Assembly: GCA_947359465.1 (NCBI GenBank)
Contig: OX375878.1
Coordinates: 90,370,377 to 90,434,376, forward strand
Origin: Metellina segmentata
Taxonomy: Eukaryota; Arthropoda; Arachnida; Araneae; Tetragnathidae
Length of the DNA: 64,000 nucleotides
Direction of reading: 5' to 3'
Part shown: positions 11,236-24,489 of the stretch, one piece after another
Position numbering within the stretch: position 1 is the stretch's first letter
Layout of the letters: the number at the start of each line of letters is the position of its first letter
Position numbers and translations under genes: made by a program
The notes under the pieces: model-generated
What the model was told of the DNA's origin: nothing
Databases searched by the model: none
Seen by the model: only the letters and a program-made list of their open reading frames with translations

Positions 11236-13681
11236 TACTTCGAACCACGTGATACTTCAATGCAAGGGTTAATGCAGACGATTTTATATGTTTAATTGCA
11301 GCTGGTAATAAAGCCATTGTTCTCCATAGGCAGATGCTAGACCGTAATGATAGCACCAAAGGCTCACCACAACTGGGAATTTCCCTCGCTCTTTTATTTA
11401 TTTCCCTACCTTTACCATCTCCTTTCTTCCCTTTTTTTTTTTAATGATCAAAGGTCGTTTGGGGGATAGCACGACTTGTTCAACCATTTATCTTCGCTTA
11501 GGCTGTCTGCCCCGATATGTGGCATAGCAGGGGAAAACTTTCTCATCGACGTGGCTCTCTTTTATATATCGCATCGTCCCTACCCCCGGTGGCTTAGGAG
11601 AGTTTTGGAGTTTGGGATTAACTTCTAAACCCTAAGCGCCCTAGGATCTATTTCTTCATTTTAGAATTTAAGACCTTAGGGGGTGGCAGGGTTGATAGTT
11701 TAGAGGATGGATTTTTTTAGTATTGATCCGCCTTTTTGGAATCTGTTTTTTAGTATAACGATCCGAAAGGTTATAAACAGAGATATATCATACGCCGTTC
11801 AATGTGTTCAAAGTATAAAAAATATTTTTGAAAACAGAACTTCAAGAAATAATCTATTCTGGTGCATTACGATAGAAATCCGCAGGCATTTGTAACTATT
11901 CGAGACAATTTCTGGTTTAATTCATTTTATTGTTGGGTACAAATAATAAGAAGCTTGAATATAGAAAATTTAAGGATTTATGCAGAGGGAAAGAGAAACG
12001 AAACAAAGCATAAAAGAAGTTGAAAGGAAACATGAATAAATAATCATGGTAAAATATCCCTTATTATCAGCCTACTGGTGTTTGTGATCCTATAACTCAT
12101 TCTGTTTTCTTTTAGTTACGTACAGGCACAGTTAAGCACATGGCAATAAATTAAATGCATTTCTTAACGTTAAAATCTTGTGAAGATCAAATACGATGTG
12201 TATTCATGTATCAAGTATTTATGAAACTTCATGCACGTTATATCAATGCTCTAAAGGTGTAAAATGTTTCTCTTGTGAGTGAGTGAAAAAAGTGAAATTT
12301 AAATTTCAGATCAATTCATCGTTTCGCACCCCAGCAAGAAAAGTGACACAAATCAAAATTGCAGAATTTGAGAAGCATCAACTTAAGGGATAGTATAAAA
12401 CATATTTAAATAGTATAAGCTTCTTTTAAATTTTAGGTAAGTATTTATGGCGGTAACTTCTATTATATTCTATGGAATAGTAATATAACACGCTGGGGAA
12501 CCTCATACATATTTTTCAATGACATAACATCCAAATTTTTCTTTTTTGACTTGTGTCACTTTTCTTGTCAGGGTGCTATTTGTGTTTCGATAAAACAAAT
12601 AACTACAATTAGATTCGTTTACAAATGTGCATAAAGTGTATTTAGCGAAGATTCTATTCTGAGAGCTGTGTGTAGAATGGTAACCAGGTAGATTTATAAA
12701 CATTTTATTCAATGTTATAAAACATATAGAAAACATTGACTTTTTATTGCTTAACAGTAACTTTACCAATGTTTTGCTTTTAAAAAACAATTATCTGTAT
12801 TCCAATCAGGTATTGCAACTGGTTTTAATAATTTAAACAACAAAAGAGCAAATGTTGTATCGATTACAGTTATAAATCACATCTCAATTAAGAGCATGAG
12901 TTAGGTACAGTCGCGGAACAAAAATGAAACTTCCCCTTTATTTCGAGTTTTATTCAGTGTAGTGATTCAACGATATCATTCAATAAAGAATAACGTCCTA
13001 CACAAATTGAAATGCAAAAACATTGTATGCAAAAAATTGTAGGACCTCTTCGTATCAAACTTTGCATAAAGAACAACATTTCCAAAAACAACCCCAGGTT
13101 TTAATGACTTAATAAGATTCTACACCGTCAAGTTGGTTTAAATGTGACATTTCATGAATATACTATCGATATATATCCGTAGATATTCAGTGTTAAAACC
13201 GTTATTCATTTCAGAAATCATTTTCACATTGAAAGTCGTTATTCGTAGATCAAGATTATTTGTAGTTAATCAGGAACTGTTCATTTGTTGTTTGACTTTA
13301 AGAGGATTACAAAGATCCTCAACCCTCCTGTCTTGACGAGGTATCTTGTCATTAGGAAAATTGTCCAGATCTTGATAGACGAGAAATTAAAAAATAATGA
13401 TGATTATTATTTACTGTTCAATAGCTTTGTCAAGTCCAATAACTAAGTTATACTTTTAAGTAAGTGCTAAATACGCTTTTTATAATAACAGCTATCGCAA
13501 TAGCTACTAACGTTAATACTAACTGTTATTGCAAGTTAGCAATAGCCGTTTAGATTGTTAACAACTGATTGGATCATCAGACATAGTCTTGCCCTCCTCT
13601 GTAATTAGATTAACGATTGTTCAGCTGTACCACACATGACAGGTAGAAGGTATAGTGAGTTATATTACATAAATAATGTAT
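11236..13681. other. Stretch without a recognised gene
   Basis: About 11300-11660 is less AT-rich and looks like an old dispersed repeat ('ccctacccccggtggcttagg'-like text) but has no identifiable ends. 12290-12360 resembles the reverse complement of 12535-12600 in its 'aagtgacacaa' portion, suggesting a small inverted pair. 13331-13384 carries the ~40-bp 'gacgag-tatc-tcttgat' motif. Confidence 0.4.
13331..13384 (+). repeat. Copy of the dispersed ~40-bp self-complementary motif
   Basis: Reads 'cttgacgaggtatcttgtc', a short A-rich spacer, then 'gtccagatcttgatagacg'. The end of the motif begins again as at its start, so slightly more than one unit is present. Same motif as at 22672, 44690, 47960 and 58443. 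Confidence 0.6.
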
Positions 13682-14080
13682 AGAGCCGCGGTAGCTCAGT
13701 CGGTATAGCGTCGGGTTAGCATCGGAAGGGTTGTGGGTTCTGTCCTCGACGAAGCCTGCATTTCTGATGGTTGCAAGATCGGCGCTTAGACCTGGCTAAA
13801 GACCGTCGTGTTCGCTCATGGTCGCTGTTGCACGTTAAATAGGTCGTGGTCACAAAGTCCACCATGTTCCCATACCAAATCAATACCTCTAGGGGTACCT
13901 GATCAAGGGGTTATCGGCCTCTGATTGGGATCTAAATTACGATATGTGTGAGTGAATGGATGTGTGAAAGGTACCTTACTGTAAAACGGATGTGTCATGT
14001 ATGAAGAAGTCCAACCCTCCGGGGCAATGGCACCCCCAATTGGGCCATATATGGCCCGCACGACAACAACAACAAATAAT
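13682..14080 (+). repeat. tRNA-derived SINE with (CAA)n tail
   Basis: The head reads 'gccgcggtagctcagtcgg' with a good A box, then a degraded B box near 'gtgggttctgtcc'. A body of about 300 bp follows and ends in 'cgacaacaacaacaa'. A near-perfect flanking duplication ('aaataatgtat' at 13671-13681, 'aaataatatat' after the tail) marks the insertion. The body differs from that of the SINEs at 30-41 kb apart from the 'gaccgtcgtgt' and 'gcacgttaaat' phrases, so it is a second SINE type or an older relative. It is not a functional tRNA gene: the acceptor and T stems do not pair properly. Confidence 0.8.
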
Positions 14081-14084
14081 ATAT

Positions 14085-16759
14085 GCATTCATTTTTCAAA
14101 AAATTATACATTCCTGACCCCTTGTCATAAACTTGTGGAACCCCCTAAAATTACCGTAGTGACGGACATTTAAGTGTAGAGCAAAAACTCTCCAAAAGAA
14201 AGCTGATATTTTTCATGTTGACATCGTATGTCTGAATCGATTATGTCAAAATACATCGAGGTTCCTATTTATATCTTTTTTCTTATGTTAATTTAATATA
14301 ATTAATATTTAAAACTAAAAAATATTTAAAAACTAAAACATTATTTATGTTTTGACTGGGTACTTAAATAGCAACATTCTACAAAATATCAGCACTATTG
14401 GAATATTATGTAAAAAGATATCCTTAAAAGTCTCGGAAACGTATTAAGCCCTCCATTAGAAGATCTTAACTTTCTGTATTCATGAAAGACATGAGACTTG
14501 GTATCGGAAGCTAAATTACGATTTAGTTTCAAAATTTTGTGTAAAAAATAGGAAATTGCATATGTAAAATGGAAACTTATGAAGTCGGTGTTCAATTTAA
14601 TATGAAAATTGACACTTATGCAAATTTTATGCACATAAATTTGTAAAAGACCTTATTCCCTGTTGAATTCCATCTTTTAATTTGCTCTACTTCTAAAATT
14701 GTTTCAATGTAGATAGGTGGTTCGTTTTATTTTCGCAACTGTACTCGTGAGTTTTGATTAAAAAATGGATCTTTTAGTTCCAAAGATTAAAATATGGAAC
14801 ATTAAGAATACGTCAGTTTTCATGTTTTAGATTTTATGTAAAATGTTTTTACATTTTAATTATTCTTTGCAAGCAGTATATTTTTTTATTGTTTTGTGAA
14901 TTATTGTAATTTTTTAACCTTGACATTTCAAACTTGGTGGTCCCAAGTAGCACTTTTTACAGTTTTCATCTCATGACACCCATAAACTAATTTATAAATT
15001 ACTGTGGAACACCGAAAATATGTAATATTTTTTTCCAACCTGACAAAAAATAGGCATAATTTATTGATTGATAACAAATATAAGTAATTATAAATCCCTT
15101 TTAGTTCAAAGTGGCTTTGTTTTTTTTAATTTTAAGATTACTTATCTATGATAGCTTTGAATTAAAAATTATGCTCAAAACTATCTATGCTGATATTACT
15201 TAACATTATTTGGGAAAACTCTTGTCAAACGCTCAAAACTCAATCACTGATATTTAATTATTTTACACAAATTAAAGCGTTTCATCATCTTTTCGAAACA
15301 CCAGACTCGTTATTGTGTCAAACCAATGTGCCGCGTAACACAGGTTGAAAATCACCGGCCCAAATTTTGAAATTTTACTTTAGTGCGATGAATAACCAGA
15401 TTCATTCTGGTTCGTGAGAACTAGAGTGAACCAGCTTAACACATAAAACACTTTGGTATAAACAAACATCAATATACCCGATATGTACATGTAATACCTT
15501 TGTGGTATATGCAGGAAAACATAAAGTATGTTTTTATAAAGTTACCTTGTGGAATGTGAGATTTAAGAGAATACGTAACTATTCTAGTATATTCAAATAC
15601 TTTATTGTAGAATTCCCTTAGAGAAATGAATATTCAAAATCCGAAAGTCAAATCACGAAACGGGAAAAAAAATAGAGCTACTGCATTTCCCTATCCATTT
15701 AAGTACTTGGAATTAAATTTCATTAGCACAAAAACATTCGTAAGACTCTTATGAGAATATATCAAAACTGCAAATCGAATTAAATTTAAAATTAAAAAGT
15801 GTTCTAAAGCAAGTCACGTTAAATTTATTTTATCGAAAAATATCTCGAATTCCCGAGATGTGTATTAAATATTTTATTAACTGAACGTAAACTCGAGACT
15901 ATTTTTTACTTCCGTATCTCCAATTTCGCATCCATTCCCCTGTTGTCTTTTATACCTCTGCATATTTACAGCATTCCAAAAATTTAAGGCTTTTTTACAC
16001 GCCCGAAGCTTATTTTACGATTTTCGATACGAATGACACAATGATTTTTTTTAGGAATAAAGAACTCTGGGAATAGTTTGAGTCACCCCACAGGTTCAAT
16101 TGAACAAAAGAACCAGCAAAAAAAGTACACCGGAGTGAAAGAAATAGAACTTAGGCACCACGAGATCGATTATTTTATGGCTTTTCAAACAGCCGCCATT
16201 GCTTGAGCACACACACACACTTCGTATCAAGTCGAAATAAAATAAAACACAACGAACAACTTTTTTCCCGTCCTCGGCTGTTGACGAGCAAGCTAAGTTG
16301 AGGAGTTCTTCGCCTACTTTATTTTCCTCTCCGCGTTATTTTTACCATTACTTCCCACCAGTTCGCTTCTTCTCTTTTCCCTTCCTTTGTATATTTGCCA
16401 GTTCTTTGTTCTATCTCGTCAGACGCATCGGTATTGGTGGAAAACGGAAAGGGGGAGGAGTCCCCAGGGAACGGTGGCACAAATGGAATCGTCATGACGC
16501 GTGGTTGTTGTGCGTCCCGAACAGAAAAGAACAATCTTCTAACTGCGTCAAACACCGTGGAGGAACTGTGTAAGGTAAAGTTACACCAACGAGGCGAAAG
16601 AGTGAAAAAAAAAGGCACAAAGAACACTTCTGTGGTACGTGCTCTTTTAAAGCTAAGTGATTTACGAAAGATCGCCGTGGAGTGCCATGCTGTGTTTCTT
16701 ATGGGAGTTCCATTTATCTATCACTTCGTCCGTTCCGCAATTCAACAGATGTCCGGTCC
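14085..16759. other. Stretch without a recognised gene; GC-richer segment at about 16150-16760
   Basis: Mostly AT-rich. From about 16150 the base composition shifts and both strands carry overlapping 60-142 codon open frames (for example 16395-16823) with no domain I recognise. A (CA)n run lies near 16207-16220. The shift runs directly into the 211-bp satellite. Confidence 0.4.
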
Positions 16760-18255
16760 CCACTTATCCACTCTTCGCCCAGTTTCTGAAATGGGAAATC
16801 TCTCGAGCAGGAACAGAAAATAGAATGGAACTTCTAGTTCTTTGAAATTTGAAATCGTCAGACGGAGTTGCATTTCCAATGTGGACATTACGATTCCACT
16901 AAAACTGTATCTGCAATACCAAGAGAGGGAAGTGCTACATGTAGAACCATGAGGCAAGACCTATTCTGCTCACCTCTTATCCACCCTTCACCCAGTTTCT
17001 GAAATAGGAAATCCTGAGCAAGAACAGAAGATAGAATGGAACTTCTAGTTCTTTGAAATAGGAAATCATCAGACGGAGTTGCATTTCCAATGTGGACATT
17101 ACAATTCCAGTAAAACTGTATCTGCAATACCAAGAGAGGGAAGTGCTACATGTAGAACCATGTTGCAAAACCGATTCTGGTACCCTCTTATCCACTCTTC
17201 ACCCAGTTTCTCGGACTTGCCTCATGGTATCCTGGAATAGGAAATCCTGAGCTTGAGCAGAAAATGGAATGGAACTTCTAGTTCTTTGAAATTTGAAATT
17301 GTCAGACGGAGTTGCATTTCCAAAGTGGACATTACAATTCCCGTAAAACTGTATCTGCAATACCAAGAGAGGGAAGTGCTACATGTAGAACCAGGAGGCA
17401 ATACCGATTCTGATCCCCTCCTATCCACTCTTCGCCAGTTTCTGAAATAGGAAATCCTAAGCAAGAACAGAAGATAGAATGGAACTTCTAGTTCTTTGAA
17501 ATTTGAAATCATCAGACGGAGTTGCATTGCCAATGTGGACATTACAATTCCAGTAAAACTGTATCTGCAATACCAAGAGAGGGAAGTGCTACATGTAGAA
17601 ACATGAGGTAAGACCTATTCTGCTCCCCTCTTATCCACTCTTCACCCAGTTTCTGAAATAGGAAATCCTGAGCAAGAACAGAAGATAGAAGGGAACTTCT
17701 AGTTCTCTGAAATTGGAAATCATCAGACGGAGTTGCATTTCCAATGTGGACATTACAATTCCAGTAAAACTGTATCTGCAATACCAAGAGGAGGGAAGTG
17801 CTACATGTAGAACCATGTTGCAAAACCGATTCTGGTACCCTCTTATCTACTCTTCACCCAGTTTCTCGGACTTGCCTCATGGCATCCTGGAATAGGAAAT
17901 CCTGAGCAAGAACAGAAGATAGAATGGAACTTCTAGTTCTTTGAAATTTGAAATCGTCAGACGGAGTTGCATTTCCAATGTGGACATTACAATTCCAGTA
18001 AAACTGTATCTGCAATAACAAGAGAGAGAAGTGCTACATGTAGAACCATGAGGCAAGACCTATTCTGCTCCCCTCTTATACACTCTTCACCCAGTATCTG
18101 AAATAGGAAATCCTGAGCTAGATCAGAAGATAGAATGAAACTTCTAATTCTTTGAAGTTTGATGTCCTCATACGCGTTTCCACTGTGGACATTACAATTC
18201 CAGTAAATTGAAATTGTTGCGCCAAGAAGAAGTGCTACATGTAGAACGATGAAAT
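16760..18255 (+). repeat. Satellite array, 211-bp unit with about 655-bp higher-order period
   Basis: The anchor 'aacttctagttctttg' (allowing variants) starts at about 16829, 17040, 17273, 17483, 17694, 17928 and 18139. The steps are 211, 233, 210, 211, 234 and 211 bp. The two long steps carry the same extra ~23-bp segment ('tcggacttgcctcatgg'), three units apart, so units repeat in threes: 17040 to 17694 is 654 bp and 17273 to 17928 is 655 bp. Units also share 'cagacggagttgcatttcc', 'gtaaaactgtatctgcaa' and 'gaagtgctacatgtagaa'. The last unit is the most diverged. Open frames within it shift frame from unit to unit and are a by-product of the array. Confidence 0.92.
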
Positions 18256-20399
18256 ATGACTAATTTCGATGTAGATCAAAGCCTATCTTGGAGTAAACTA
18301 GGGCAACACATGGAGACGTACTGGAGCGAGTCAACACCTTTTTTTTTGCATCAGGGGCCTGCCTTGCTGTTCTAAGAAGGTCCTTCGCCTTGTAACCATT
18401 ACAGTCAAGGCAAGAATATATCACACAGTCACCTAAGCTTATTTACACAGGTTCCATCTTATGAACTCGGACAAATATCTTGTTTTCTCAATGGAAGAGG
18501 AGACATTGGAGCCTATTTAATTTTCCTACATCGGAGTGAACTTTGAAGTAGGACATTTGATAAGATTGAACAATTCAGTTTATTGTTTTTATTTGATTTA
18601 ATTCTTATTTTATGGTCATTGTATTCCATGTGTATATGTATAACGTTGATATCGTGATATCGGAGATAACAGCTCCTCAATCATGATATAAAGACACTGT
18701 ATTACATTTCAATGAAACAAATGACCAGTCCTTTTTTAGCTTCTCTTCAAGTAATTAAAACATAGTTGATTGAATTACTTTCAATAAGCAAAGTAGATGA
18801 TAAAAGCAGTAGAGGATACGATCAATCAAGTAAGTTCAATACTCTCTTTATTCTGATATCTCTTATTTCTTTCCTACTGATAAACAGCATACACCCAGTA
18901 AGGCTGAATTAAAAACATCAAGAAAGAAATGTGTGATAACCATATAATTTATGAACAAGATTATTTCGACTGGTATGTAGTCATTTTTATTAACGTCGCA
19001 CTGGAGCAACACAATGGGCTATTGGTCATGGTCCGGGATCAACCACCAAGATCATTACAGAATTTTAATTACTTGTAAACACGGAATGTGCTCTACTGTA
19101 AAGATTTTTAGTATCTGAATCTTCAAAATCGGGTTCTAATTTTCAATTACTATTTTACTGAATATATTTTCATTGTGTATCAAAAAAAAACTATAGAAAT
19201 ATATGAGTAATTCATTTGGGTTTATCAGGCCCACGTGCTGCAATCTTCATGTTTTATATTTGACCAAACTGAAGTTTTTTTGTACATTATTTGTATAACC
19301 TGAGTAGAAAACTATTTGCTTATATATTTTAAAAGTCTGATTTAGAAGAAAACGTAAAGATAAATTTGCATTCGTACAAAAATACCTTGTTTTAAAATAT
19401 ATCTCTAACTCTGATATCTGTTACAGCATTTCACATGAGACATGAAAAGCACGAACTTTTGCAAACGTAAGAGCTTGGTGCAAGCGCTAAGTTTCAGTAC
19501 TAAATTATGTTCACTCGAAGGTTTTCAACAGATTGATCATTATAAATATTTTAAACCTTTTGTCTTAAAAGATCAGTTACTTCATAAAACATTATGGATA
19601 ATTCAATTACAATGGTAATGAATAATAACCCTGTTTTGGAATCAACCGAGTAAGTTGTAAGCTATAAATACTATTTAGTTAGTGTTAATATAATCCTTCA
19701 CTGAACTACCAGTTTTCAACATTATTCATTAGCTTTCAGTTTGCTTGTGTTTATTCAATCAGTCACAAATGAGAAACATCCAACAATGCTTAAGTTTTGA
19801 ATCAAAATGAACAAAGAGAGATAGTAGGAAAACCCCCTTACTGAAACATTCGGTACCCCTTCGACAGGAAGAGTCAAGCATTGTTGCTCGAGTAACTGAA
19901 TTTCTAGGGTACCAAAACAACTAGTATCATGAAATATTTATGAGAAGAGAGCGATTCTTATGGACATTTTAAACCATTTTCTTAATTTGAAATTCATGCA
20001 AAGATGCAAGAAAAATAACTAAGACATTCTGTAACAACTTGTTTCTATTCCAGGCAATTATTTCAAATGCTCATTGAATTTTACTGACACGATTTGGATA
20101 TTGTGTTTCTGCACTGCCTCTGAAAAGGCTTCGCACTATTTGATAAGGAATCAGACATAATATACCCTTGCGCATTGATAACATTCCGACAGAATGCTTG
20201 TAAAATAAAGAGACATAAGAGAGAACTTGCGAACGTTCAATCTATTTATTTATCTAAGAACGACAATGACGCTGGTAAGGTTTGAGTTAGTTAATCATTC
20301 GAACCATACTTTCGTACTAGAATAGTTGACTTTGTACGAATTAGACACGCAATTCTCACTATACATATGTGTTTACGTTCTATAAATCTCATGATGTGT
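18256..20399. other. AT-rich stretch without a recognised gene; one SINE 3' fragment
   Basis: Contains a minus-strand SINE 3' piece at about 18988-19068 ('taacgtcgcactggagcaac', 'ggtccgggatc'). Otherwise nothing supported. Confidence 0.5.
18988..19068 (-). repeat. SINE 3' fragment
   Basis: Matches the 3' end of the SINE body common at 30-41 kb: 'attaacgtcgcactggagc', 'acacaatgggctattgg', 'ggtccgggatcaa'. The head is missing, so it is a 5'-truncated copy. Confidence 0.85.
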
Positions 20400-21480
20400 G
20401 TTGAGGTCAACTGTCTTCCGCTCCCTTATCCTTATATCCCTTCCACCATGCATCCCATTACCCACGAATAAGTTATCTACCTCCTCCGAAGACTCAAATA
20501 ACCGTCCTAATGACCGTCACTTGAGTCTTCAGACCGTCCAAAGCCAGTGTTTATTAGGTTTAAATGGTTATTCACGGTAATCGTATTTTTTCTACTTGCT
20601 GGGGAACCTCAGTTCAGCAAATGAAATTTAGAGCATTGTTCTTCTGGACATCATGCATGTTGAACTATTGTGCCTTCAGATCATTTCACTTTCACGTCCG
20701 TTCCTTTATTCATTCCTCCCCCTCTCAAAAGAAATGTCCTATACCCCTTCTGAAGACGCGTACTACCGTACTAAAAACATCCCCAAGCCTACATTCACAT
20801 GGGTCTACTTATATTTTTTCCCGGAAAACATTCTTTTTCTACTTTCTGAAGATCATATTGTCTCCAAATCAATAGAATCAGCTCTGTTACCTGGAACAAT
20901 GCGCATGTTTACCTCGAGTGCTTCTAGGTCCTTTCACTTTCATTACCATTCCTTTATTCATTCTTCCCTCTCTCAAAAATGTCCTGTACCACCTCTGAAG
21001 ACCCGAATCATCGTGCTAAGGACAAGTTCAAGCCTACGTTCTTAAAGGTCTAAGTGGTTCTTCCCAGACAACATTCTTTTTCTACTGACTATCAAATATA
21101 ATATCGAGCTCTGTTGTCTGGGACATGGTGTATGTTGGACTTAAGTGTCTCACCCTCCCATGTCCGTTCCTCCATTCATTTCTCTGCCCGAAAAAGATAA
21201 TATCTCTACCACCTACAAAGACCTGGACGCCCTTCTAAGGTTCCTCCAAGACAACATTCTTTTCTACTAACTCAGGAACCTCAAGTCTCCAAATCAAATG
21301 AGATATTTCTTCTCCAGTACATGGTGTACATTGAGCTCAAACATTTTCTCACACCATCATAACCATTTGAGTATTCTAAGGACGCATCTGGAAATATATC
21401 CATAAGGATCCAAATGATTAATTCTGGCCAACATTTTCTCATGATGAACCGAGGAATTTCTACTTCAGAGCTATTTTTCA
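20400..21480 (+). repeat. Degenerate long-unit tandem repeat (about 180-245 bp), four to five units
   Basis: Recurring phrases in constant order: 'tttcactttca', 'ccattcctttattcattc', 'ctctcaaaa...tgtcctgtacc', 'tctgaagac', 'aacattctttttctac'. The last phrase starts at about 20827, 21070 and 21253. A 130-codon open frame at 20653-21045 spans two units and reflects the repeat rather than a recognisable protein. Confidence 0.7.
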
Positions 21481-22883
21481 TTGATGGAGCTTGTTACCGT
21501 TTTCGCGATATTCGCATTAAGAACGCCACTTCACAGAAACATGCACTTTGAATTACAATTTGTTGTTGAACTAAAAAACGAGAACATTCATACTATAATT
21601 TAATTAAAAATTATATAATTATATAGTTATAATTTAGCTAAAAATTATTATAGCATTTTTTCAAATTTCCAGTTACTATTAGTTGCAATTTTATGTCTCG
21701 TTTCAGTTACAAGATATTATCAATTTTGCATCATGGGTAGGTCCCTCATTTAAATTACATACCTCAATTACATTCAATACTTAAATGCATTATCATTCGT
21801 GTATCATAGTGACAATGACATATTGACGTATTTTAAAAATGGCCGAATGTGTAAAACGCCGATAATAAATGAACTAGGGGAAGTTCGGGTAGTAATGAAC
21901 ACTTAAGCTTCTCTGTATTATAAAATATTTTTACATCTCAGTTGGACAGGATTACATTCCATACAAAACTTTGTTGTTACATAAAAACACATCTTAAAAC
22001 ACGTTTTGCTAAGATTTAAAAAATGTATATATATATATATTTTTTTACACATTTTACGATCATTACATTTTTATCAATTCTACTTGTATAGGGTTGTATG
22101 GGACAAGTACAAAATGAGCAAGATAATTATTTTTGGTTTCACAAACAACTGTAAGTAGTTGCGGATACAGTTATTAGGTTAAGAGGGATCGCTGCAAAAC
22201 AATTTTCCCTTCCTGTCAAATCTATCATATAAATCTATTCCTGTAAAATCTCAAATCTATGTAAATATTACGTGTCAAATCCCCATCCTTCGAATAAAAT
22301 CTCAATTTGAGCGTCAAATTAAATAAAGTGCAATTGACTTACGGTACAAATGACTTACTGTACAAATGACTAACAGTACAAATGACTTAATGTACAAATG
22401 GTTAGTTATGTAATGACTAATGTTGCTGCTACCGAAAGAACATTTTACATGAAATTTAGAGTAATATAACATACAGTTCAAATAAAATCAAATACAGATT
22501 TTGTAACAGACAAGGATGGTAAATTAATCGTGCTGGAGGTTAATCTTTCCATAAAAAATTATCATGTAGTGACCACCTTCTGATACAGAAACCTGTTGAA
22601 AATTGTCACCAGTTCAAGATAAGAGACAGTTTATTTTAACTATTTGAACCTTTATTCCTCTATTTTTGTCTGACCGAGGTATTTCATTAATGAAACTGAC
22701 CATATCATGGTGGACGAGATATCGAGTCGTTATCAAAAATTACCAGATCTTGATGGGCGATTCATCCCGTTGAAACCACTCGAAGTGTCACTTAAGTCAG
22801 ACGAAATGTAAGCACAAATTTCCAATGTGAGCTGGAAACATGATTTCATCCCTTAATACTAACTGTGGCCGACTTATTCTGCA
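21481..22883. other. AT-rich stretch without a recognised gene
   Basis: Holds an AT-rich quasi-palindrome near 21590-21655, an (AT)n run near 22025-22042, four short 'gacttac(t)gtacaaat' repeats at about 22335-22400, and the ~40-bp motif at 22672-22775. Confidence 0.5.
22672..22775 (+). repeat. Two-unit array of the dispersed ~40-bp self-complementary motif
   Basis: Reads 'gaccgaggtatttcattaa', then 'accatatcatggtggacgag', 'atatcgagtcgttatc', then 'accagatcttgatgggcg'. The two 'acca.atc.tg' starts are about 54 bp apart. This is one of the clearer copies of a motif that recurs at distant sites in the window. Confidence 0.65.
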
Positions 22884-23175
22884 GGTTAGGTAGGTAGACA
22901 TTTAATTAGCATTGCACGTGAGGCTATTGGAGACGGTCCGGGATCAAACCTGAATACAGCAGCACGCAATTTTGAACCACGTTAAGATGACGAGGTCATT
23001 ACTGAGCTGACACCCCACTCTCCAAACTTCCACACCACGCCATCGTGAATACATATGAGTCCACGACAGATTGACTAGCACCAGTCCCCCTTGTACTCGA
23101 TGGTGTTTAGTTGGATTCGAATTCACAACCCTCATGTTGCTAATCCGTCACTGTTCCAACTGGACTACCGCGGCC
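22884..23175 (-). repeat. tRNA-derived SINE with the 'GGCCGCGGTAG' type head
   Basis: On the minus strand it starts 'ggccgcggtagtccagttgg' (A box), has a B box 'gaattcgaatcc', then the shared body ('gtggaagtttggagagtggg', 'gtggttcaaaatt', 'tttgatcccggaccgtc') and a 'ctacctacctaacc' tail. It joins the common body to a head different from the one at 30435-30510. Confidence 0.88.
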
Positions 23176-24489
23176 CTGTTCTGTAAGGAATGAGCACAAG
23201 GCTTGAATTAGATACGGTCTAAGCATCTTCCCAGTTCTCTAGAAGGGGGGATCTTTCTGTAAAGCTAAGCAGAGGGCGTTTATGCCTTCATACCATCGAG
23301 CTTCTTATGAAATAGGCTGAGCATGTGGGCGAAGTCGCTGTCGTAAGATCGCAGAAGTGCATGTCACGTGAGCTTAGTCTCGGTCTGATTGGTGATCGAA
23401 GCTCGTCTATTAGTCCTGCATTTTAATTTGTGTTTTCCTCCAATATTACGTGACTTTTACCTAGAGATCTTTGAAAAAAGGGAGATCGGGAAGAAATAAT
23501 ATGAAGCAGGGCTCAAAAGTTTGGATACTGCATTGGATGGTCGATGTTTGATAACCTCTTATGCAGCTTGTGGCAAAAAGGAGCATTTTACTCGAATGCA
23601 ATCCCAGAATGTTGTTTACGTTAAATGTTAACACCAAACGTTGTTAAAACAGGGATAAACCATGTTAATTCTAATCAGAAGTTTTGATTTTTTAATCTCC
23701 AGTAGTTCTTTTTTTGTTTACACTCCAAAAGTACCAGTCACCAAACATTGCATCTTGCATTTGATCGATTGGTGTCAAGAACAAATATGGTATGATTATA
23801 AATCTCTGACTCTCGTACTTGATTATTCTAGTCTCTTCTGATATAAATTGATTGATTACTCTCTATAATATTTGATTACTTGTATATTGAATCAATAGTT
23901 CAGAGAACAAAGCTTTATCGCCGCAACAGAAATTAATTAATTGAGATAAATTCTTATTGGATTTTTTTCGATGATGAACATTCAGGAAAAACATGTTTAT
24001 ATTTTAAACCATTTTCTATCTTAAGCATTTTCTAACATAATTTATAAATAGTATGTCAATTATTAATGCGCATTTATCAAGACTTTCCAAAAAGAGTTCT
24101 TAACTGAACTATAAATATACAGGAATGAAATGCTATACGCAGAAATAATAGAAAACACAAGTATGAAATTTATCAAACAATTTCAGACAACGGTTCTTAA
24201 AAGTTTTCATTTTCCTGTTCCAGATGATAAAGTATTACAAAAACGAAGTGCTTGATAAAACGTTTGAAAGACAGGACAAAAATTAACTCAAGCATTAGCA
24301 CTCAAAAAATAAACCAAATTTTGACATTGGCGCCGAGCCAGTGCTGAATGTACTTTTTTAGAATTCTTTAGTTAAGATGCTAAAAATATTTATGAAAGAA
24401 ACTTAAGATATATATTTTAAAATTGTGTCATATCTGGCAAATTTATTGACATTTAGAGAACACAAGCTTTTCTATGCGTCAAATATATG
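23176..24489. other. Stretch without a recognised gene
   Basis: About 23180-23470 is less AT-rich and may be another old dispersed repeat. The remainder is AT-rich with nothing supported. Confidence 0.45.

Noticed and set aside
16319..16823. Protein-coding gene on either strand at the GC-richer segment
   Set aside because: Overlapping frames on both strands, no domain, low-complexity residues and no convincing splice sites.
17222..17823. Repeated small proteins of about 60-106 residues
   Set aside because: They are readings of the 211-bp satellite; the unit length is not a multiple of three, so frames shift from unit to unit.
20653..21045. 130-codon open frame
   Set aside because: It spans degenerate tandem units and shows no recognisable protein features.
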